A stretch of DNA of 64,000 nucleotides from the NCBI RefSeq assembly GCF_001306135.1, contig NZ_LGKP01000025.1, positions 248,001-312,000 of the forward strand, given 5' to 3'. The stretch is from Herpetosiphon geysericola (lineage in GTDB: Bacteria; Chloroflexota; Chloroflexia; Chloroflexales; Herpetosiphonaceae). Shown here piece by piece: positions 58,488 through 64,000 of the stretch; positions within the stretch are counted from its first letter, which is position 1, and each line of letters starts with the position of its first letter. The position numbers were made by a program, and so were the translations under genes. The notes under the pieces were generated by a model. The model was not told the origin of the DNA. It was given only the letters and a program-made list of their open reading frames with translations, and made no database searches.

Positions 58488-59645
58488 TTAGCCACTCACT
58501 TCTTGAGTGGCTTGGTCAATTGGCACGCCTTCCATGGTTTCGCGAATCAGCTGATCGACCACGGCTTTAATATCGCCAGTTTCTTCATAGGTTCGCAACT
58601 GGCGCTCGGCACTGGTGCCATGTTTGAGCACTTGGTCAATATAATCAATTGCTGCCCGCGAACCAAGGTCATCAACCACATCGTCGACAAACTCGCGCAA
58701 CTCGACCATAAGATCATGGGCTGATAGCTCTTCGCGCTTGCCAAAATCGATCAACTTGCCACCCATTCCGTAGCGGGCAGCGCGCCATTTGTTCTCGTTG
58801 ATCAAGGCGCGGCTGTAGACGCGGAAGGTTTGATTTTGGCGGAACAAGCTATAAATTTTGACAAAAATCGCTTGAATCAAGCCAGCAATCATAATCGCTT
58901 CATCGACCTTGGTGGCAATGTCGCAAATCCGCACTTCCAGCGTGCCAAACATCGGGTGTGGCCGCGCATCCCACCACACTTTTTTGCCATTGTCGATGCT
59001 ATGGGTTTTGAGCAAAATGTTGATATATTGCTCAAATTCAGCATACGATTGGAAGGTGTCGGGAATGCCGGTGCGTGGGAAGTTGGTGAAGATGATCGAG
59101 CGATACGATTGAAAGCCAGTTTTGCGGCCCATCCAAAAGGGCGATGAGGTTGAAAGCGCCAACAAATGCGGCAGAAAGTAGCGCGCTACGTTCATAATTT
59201 CGATGCAGGTTTCGTTATCGGGCATCCCGATGTGCACATGCATGCCGAAAATCAACAAACGCCGCGCTGCCTCTTGCATCTCCTCAATCACGCCATAATA
59301 GCGCTCGTGGGGATAAATATCTTGCTTTTGCCACGACGAAAATGGGTGCGTGCCAGCGGCGGCAATCCGCAGGCCTTTGCTAGCAGCCAAACTGCCAATC
59401 GCCCCACGCAAGCGAATAATTTCGTTGCGAGCTTCATCGACTGTGCGACAGACGTGCGTGCCCACCTCGACAATCGATTGGTGCATTTCGGGCTTCATCT
59501 GTTCGCGTAAAATCAACTGACCTTCGTCAAGAATTTGAGTGATGTACGACTTCAATTCGCGGGTTTCAGGATCGATAATTTGATATTCTTCTTCGATCCC
59601 AATCGTAAACGGAAAGTTTGGATGCCCCGGATCACGATATTCCAT
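58488..59645 (-). CDS. Carboxylate-amine ligase, GCS2/YbdK family
   Basis: A 385-residue ATP-dependent ligase of the glutamate-cysteine ligase 2 family, which makes amide bonds between a carboxylate and an amine. Marks: FTIGIEEEYQIIDPETRELK at the N-terminus, GTHPFSSWQKQDIYPHERY, GMHVHIGMPDNETCIEIMN, DARPHPMFGTLEVRICDI and YGMGGKLIDFG. E. coli YbdK has weak glutamate-cysteine ligase activity; the true substrates here are unknown. ATG 59645 follows GGGGGAG. Upstream on the same strand lie two ATP-grasp ligases, so the three enzymes may form a peptide-like pathway. Confidence 0.9.
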   Translation of the reverse strand: MEYRDPGHPNFPFTIGIEEEYQIIDPETRELKSYITQILDEGQLILREQMKPEMHQSIVEVGTHVCRTVDEARNEIIRLRGAIGSLAASKGLRIAAAGTHPFSSWQKQDIYPHERYYGVIEEMQEAARRLLIFGMHVHIGMPDNETCIEIMNVARYFLPHLLALSTSSPFWMGRKTGFQSYRSIIFTNFPRTGIPDTFQSYAEFEQYINILLKTHSIDNGKKVWWDARPHPMFGTLEVRICDIATKVDEAIMIAGLIQAIFVKIYSLFRQNQTFRVYSRALINENKWRAARYGMGGKLIDFGKREELSAHDLMVELREFVDDVVDDLGSRAAIDYIDQVLKHGTSAERQLRTYEETGDIKAVVDQLIRETMEGVPIDQATQEVSG

Positions 59646-59752
59646 AAGCTCCCCCGTTGGTGTGTCAGTTGATAGTGGGCTGTTGGTGGGTTGCTGCCTG
59701 TGGTAATGCCCATTAGGATAGTTGATGTTTTGGTGCTTGTCTACGCTGAGAT

Positions 59753-61114
59753 TTAGCCTTGCTTCGCAACCTGAAAGGTTGGGGTGGTTGAGCCGCCGCC
59801 TGCGGTCACATTCAACAAGGTCACGGTCGATAAACGCGTCAGACAGCCTTGAACTTCGGTGCCAAATAAAAATGGATCGGTATCAACTAAGCGCTGGCTA
59901 ATCTGCAATTGGCCATCAACCATAGCTGGATAATCTTCGTAGGCGATGACCACCCGCTCTTGAACCACAAATGGCTCAGTTAACGCATGCTCAACTGCCG
60001 CATCCCAAGCTTCGGCCTCGGTTTCCCAGCCAATCGTAATCCCATGGCCGCCGTAATCGTCATTGGGTTTGAGCAGCAGCCGATCGCGGTTTTGCTTGAT
60101 AAATTCAAGCAATTCAACTTCGTTGCCAGCATAATCGGTGCGTCCCGCCGCGACCCGCCGCGTCCATGGAATGTGCTGGGCCAGCTGTTGCTGGGTGGTT
60201 TGGCTAATGCCCGCTGCACTAGTAATCGCTGGATCTGAGAGTAAGCCGAAGATCATTTTTTTGTGCAGCAATTTGGCGCGAAAGTTATTGGCCAAGCAAA
60301 TCGCTCCATCGCGATAGGCCTGAGTTAATGGGTGCTCGAAGGCTTCGTTGCCCAAGCGCTGCAAAAACTCACTGGTCAATAAGCGTTTATACACAAAGTT
60401 AACTGGCGTATCATTGGCATACAGCGTGCCAGCGTGATAGCGCAATTCTTCTGGCGCACAAATCACGGTTTTCAAGCCATGCTCGCCAAAGTATTGCTGG
60501 AATAATTGAAACTCAGAGAGGGTTGGCAAGCCATGCCAATCGACAATCGCAATCTGTGGCTCGTCGGTGCCGCCCCATTCGCGATAAATTGCCAAAAATG
60601 CTTCCAACAAGCGCTGGCGGGCTGGCAAACTTGTAACCTGATAGTGGCGCTGAAACTCCTGCATAATTGGTAATTGCTCAAACACCTGCGAAAGAATATC
60701 CTCGTAGGCGATGGCGGCTGGGCTTTCGGCGTTATATTCAACAAATTGGAACGAGCTGCTATCGCTGGTTAAAAATGAATCCAGCCGCGAAGAAACGCTC
60801 AACTCGCGGTAACCAGGCTCATAGCTAATTAAGCGTTGTTCGCCCTCGGTTAAGGCCAGCAGATTGAGCACCGTGGGCGTGCGCAAGGCATATTCCACTA
60901 CGCTGCGGGCTGCTTCGGCGACCAATTGCGAAACTGAGCTAATTAAGCTCGCTTGCTCAACGCTGAGAAAATGCGGGCGCAAGACATTGCACAACGGACG
61001 GGTGCCAAAAAAAAGATTTTCTTGTTGTTGCAGGCTGGTGAGACGTTCTTGGGAAGCGCGCGCGAGATCGGGCGTGAGGAGGGCGTGATAATCACGAATC
61101 GCTTGCTCTAACAT
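59753..61114 (-). CDS. Circularly permuted type ATP-grasp protein
   Basis: A 453-residue protein of the circularly permuted ATP-grasp group (DUF404/407-like). Its permuted ATP-binding region appears late: RLLLKPNDDYGGHGITIGW, then FVVQERVVIAYEDYPAMVDG. The N-terminal part includes LRPHFLSVEQASLISSVS and SRLDSFLTSDSSSFQFVEYN followed by AESPAAIAYEDILSQVF. Such enzymes often pair with GCS2-type or alpha-E proteins and form amide bonds. The product is unknown. The ATG at 61114 is best because GGAG lies 6 nt upstream; the ATG at 61126 has no such site. Confidence 0.8.
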   Translation of the reverse strand: MLEQAIRDYHALLTPDLARASQERLTSLQQQENLFFGTRPLCNVLRPHFLSVEQASLISSVSQLVAEAARSVVEYALRTPTVLNLLALTEGEQRLISYEPGYRELSVSSRLDSFLTSDSSSFQFVEYNAESPAAIAYEDILSQVFEQLPIMQEFQRHYQVTSLPARQRLLEAFLAIYREWGGTDEPQIAIVDWHGLPTLSEFQLFQQYFGEHGLKTVICAPEELRYHAGTLYANDTPVNFVYKRLLTSEFLQRLGNEAFEHPLTQAYRDGAICLANNFRAKLLHKKMIFGLLSDPAITSAAGISQTTQQQLAQHIPWTRRVAAGRTDYAGNEVELLEFIKQNRDRLLLKPNDDYGGHGITIGWETEAEAWDAAVEHALTEPFVVQERVVIAYEDYPAMVDGQLQISQRLVDTDPFLFGTEVQGCLTRLSTVTLLNVTAGGGSTTPTFQVAKQG

Positions 61115-61139
61115 AGGCCGCTCCATCAATCGCAGCAAC

Positions 61140-61170
61140 GAGCATAGCCAAATAGAAAGCGGCTATGCTC
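61140..61170 (-). promoter_or_regulatory. Intercistronic hairpin between the two ATP-grasp genes
   Basis: A perfect 10-bp stem gagcatagcc / ggctatgctc with an 11-nt loop in the 74-nt gap. There is no T-tract; it may set relative expression or be a partial terminator. Confidence 0.5.
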
Positions 61171-61188
61171 GCGCTTGCTTAACCATTC

Positions 61189-62184
61189 TTATTCACTGGT
61201 TGTGGTTGAACGAGCTTTGGGTTTGCTACTCGCGGTGAGCAACGAGTTCCATTGATAGGTAACTTTGGATTGTTTGCGTTTACCTAAGGCATAATCGATA
61301 CACATATCGGCCATAGCGTTGACCACCCACGGAAAGTAGTGGTCGGTCAACGAATTAATATCCATGTCGGGAGCTGGATTGGTAAAATCGATTGCATAGG
61401 CAATGCCATCTTTAATTGCAAACTCAACCGTGTTCATATCGTAGCCAAGCGCTTCGTTGAGCTTGCGCGCCCCATCCAATACCTGTTGGCCTTCTTCTGG
61501 GGTGAGGAAGCCAGGCTCGTGGAAATAGCGATGTGGCCATGGCGCATTGGCATCAAACTTCATCACCATAAAATGCTCTTTGCCAATACACATCACGCGG
61601 GCATATTTTTCCCATTCGATGCACTCTTGCAGCATCATACATTCGGTGCCAGTGGTGTTATAGGCATCGTACAACTGATCGTAGTTGTAGAGCTTGAACA
61701 CCTGCTTGAAGCCACCGCCCCACGCTGGCTTGAGAATAACCGGAAAGCCGCCGACGGCCTCGACATGCGCTTCCCACGGAATCGGGTAAATCAAATTGCG
61801 CAGCGATTCATCGACCACGCCCTCGACATATGAATGTGATGGCAAGGCGATGGTTCGCGGATGCTTGACCCCGATTGCATCGGAAAGTGATGCGCCAAAA
61901 AACTTATCGTCAGCGCTCCACCAAAATGGATTATTGACGACAACCGTGCCTTGAAGCACAGCATTTTTGAGATAGGTTCGATAGTAGGGGATTTCGTGGG
62001 AGATGCGATCAACGATTACAGCGTACTCACTCGGCTCGTTCATGGCAGTGCCGCCCAATTGCAAATATTCGGCAGTTACGCCAAGATTGCGGCGGTTGAC
62101 TTCCTCGATAAATGCCGGTGGCCACGACCATTCACGCCCAACCATAACCCCAATTTTCTTATCGGCTTTTTTTGCTTTTGCCAA
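61189..62184 (-). CDS. ATP-grasp ligase
   Basis: A 331-residue ATP-grasp enzyme. After a Lys-rich tip, GVMVGREWSWPPAFIEEVNR is the pre-ATP domain. The ATP-grasp region includes GFPVILKPAWGGGFKQVFKL, MMLQECIEWEKYARVMCIG, and the metal site MNTVEFAIKDGIAYAIDFTN. This resembles RimK/D-Ala-D-Ala-type ligases; the substrate is unknown. The start is TTG at 62184, 7 nt after AAGGAGG, a strong site that decides it. It opens the group of three ligases and lies 175 nt downstream of the XRE regulator. Confidence 0.83.
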   Translation of the reverse strand: MAKAKKADKKIGVMVGREWSWPPAFIEEVNRRNLGVTAEYLQLGGTAMNEPSEYAVIVDRISHEIPYYRTYLKNAVLQGTVVVNNPFWWSADDKFFGASLSDAIGVKHPRTIALPSHSYVEGVVDESLRNLIYPIPWEAHVEAVGGFPVILKPAWGGGFKQVFKLYNYDQLYDAYNTTGTECMMLQECIEWEKYARVMCIGKEHFMVMKFDANAPWPHRYFHEPGFLTPEEGQQVLDGARKLNEALGYDMNTVEFAIKDGIAYAIDFTNPAPDMDINSLTDHYFPWVVNAMADMCIDYALGKRKQSKVTYQWNSLLTASSKPKARSTTTSE

Positions 62185-62359
62185 GCAAAACCTCCTTGTA
62201 TCGGTCTAGGCTTTGAGGGAAAATCCTGTGGGTATTTGTGCGGATGCTGCTTCGTTGCGAGGCGCATCATAGCATATCAAGCGCTGCTGTGCCAAAACAC
62301 CCAAGCGAGGCTTGCCTCATGCGGGGCACTTACAAGCAGATTCTTGACCATCAATTGGG

Positions 62360-62731
62360 TTAATTGTTGCGCTTATCATCGTTGCGATCTTGCAAATCGC
62401 GCTGAAAAAGCACAAACTCATAGACTTGTTGACGCCTATCGGGGCTGAGCGTGGTGAAAATTGAAAGTAGCGCCTCTTGTTCGCGCCGCGAATCGGAGTA
62501 GATTTTGGTTTCGGACGAGGCTGCTTCGCTGATCATTTCCAAGGCGGTGGTGCGGAACACTTGGGCTACGCCTTCGACTTCTGCAATCCGCGGCGAGGTA
62601 TTGCCTGCCTCAACTGCGCTAATATACGAGCCAGAAACCCCAACTTTTGCGCCTAAGTCGTTCTGGGTCAAGCGGTCGCGGGTGCGTTTGCGTTTGATGA
62701 TTGCGCCAATTGCTTCACTCAAACTAGCCAT
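62360..62731 (-). CDS. XRE-family regulator
   Basis: A 123-residue DNA-binding protein. The N-terminal helix-turn-helix (LTQNDLGAKVGVSGSYISAV, then EAGNTSPRIAEVEGVAQVF) is of the Cro/XRE type. A C-terminal region (ALLSIFTTLSPDRRQQVYEF) may be a dimer or sensing module. The ATG at 62731 follows GGAG. A longer upstream frame begins in repeat-like DNA and is rejected. It is upstream of the ligase genes on the same strand and may regulate them. Confidence 0.87.
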   Translation of the reverse strand: MASLSEAIGAIIKRKRTRDRLTQNDLGAKVGVSGSYISAVEAGNTSPRIAEVEGVAQVFRTTALEMISEAASSETKIYSDSRREQEALLSIFTTLSPDRRQQVYEFVLFQRDLQDRNDDKRNN

Positions 62732-63041
62732 GCCAATCTCCAATCTTGCTGCTAATTCGGTTGCGATTCCTTTGCATTGTACAAGAAAACCACCGCAAAA
62801 GGCAGCAGCCAGAAGAACAGAGAGCATAGAACATAGAACATAGGAATTGCATTATTGATCCACGAAGGCCAAGAAGCCTGAAACCGCCAAGGACGCGAAG
62901 AGCGCGAAGTGTACGCAGGCTATGGGCTATAGGCTATAGGCTTTTGCCTTTTGCCTTCTGCCTTTTGATTTTTGATTTTTGACTTTAAACAAAAACGCCC
63001 CTCGCCCAATTGCTTGGACAAGGGGCCGTTTGCGAGCTGAA
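62732..63041. repeat. Intergenic word repeats with a terminator
   Basis: Between the XRE gene and the trigger factor gene: gaacatagaacataggaatt, gatccacgaaggccaagaag, aaggacgcgaagagcgcgaag, ctatgggctataggctatag and a ttttgatttttgatttttga run. It ends in the trigger factor terminator. Confidence 0.65.
62986..63031 (-). terminator. Terminator of the trigger factor gene
   Basis: The stem AACGgCCCCT..../....AGGGGcGTT with internal CCCAA/TTGG pairs (62994-63031) is followed on the minus strand by GTTTTTGTTTAAAG. It lies 11 nt after the trigger factor stop. Confidence 0.8.

Positions 63042-64000
<959 letters not shown>

Overview
The window looks like a chromosomal segment of a filamentous Chloroflexota bacterium, most like Herpetosiphon. 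This is inferred from several things: about 50% GC, Thr/Pro-rich spacers in exported proteins, the particular family mix (GEVED repeats, W-x-GG repeats, DUF2270, PolX-PHP, ATP-grasp/GCS2 ligases), and intergenic DNA built from recurring short repeat words. I saw no rRNA, tRNA, CRISPR array, transposase or phage gene. Most of the window is ordinary core chromosome with well-formed, tightly packed genes.

Layout. 0-7 kb: a TPR protein, a HATPase/cNMP/SpoIIE phosphatase, a TolB-like lipoprotein, an alpha/beta hydrolase and two tandem DinB/DfsB-like proteins. 7.3-15 kb: a DedA protein, a peptide-type binding lipoprotein and a glycerate kinase; then, on the minus strand, PolX-PHP, HIT, a W-x-GG membrane protein and a Cys/Met PLP enzyme. 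15.5-24.7 kb: glnA, pyrC, a DUF2270 protein, pfkA, two membrane proteins and priA. 25-31 kb: a SnoaL-like protein and a PaiB-like protein, a lipoprotein, an ABC exporter with its GbsR/MarR-type regulator and promoter/operator, and a CzrA-like zinc sensor coupled to a CDF exporter. 31-40 kb: a clostripain-like protease, a 1131-residue GEVED-repeat protein and a TPR regulator. 40-46.3 kb: pstSCAB-phoU, with a PstS made of two nearly identical fused domains. 46.7-55 kb: a GH16 enzyme, an esterase, and a polysaccharide group of two glycosyltransferases, AsnB, a BY-kinase and two Wzz-like proteins. 55-64 kb: a ParB-like protein, a YciI protein, a metallophosphoesterase, a candidate structured RNA, three amide-bond ligases (GCS2, circularly permuted ATP-grasp, ATP-grasp), an XRE regulator, and a trigger factor cut by the window edge that carries 54 consecutive Asp codons.

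How the parts work together. pst-phoU is a complete phosphate uptake and signalling unit. The smtB/czrA-like gene and the CDF gene form a zinc-responsive efflux pair. The GbsR-type regulator sits directly upstream of the ABC exporter it probably controls. The BY-kinase, two Wzz-like proteins and nearby glycosyltransferases are parts of exopolysaccharide export, although flippase and polymerase are not in the window. The three-ligase cluster suggests a small peptide-like product, unknown. The strongest candidates for something undescribed are the multibranched RNA near 58.05-58.25 kb, the poly-Asp trigger factor, the duplicated PstS, the hairpin repeat family with a CCCCCTGC stem, and the three-ligase cluster.
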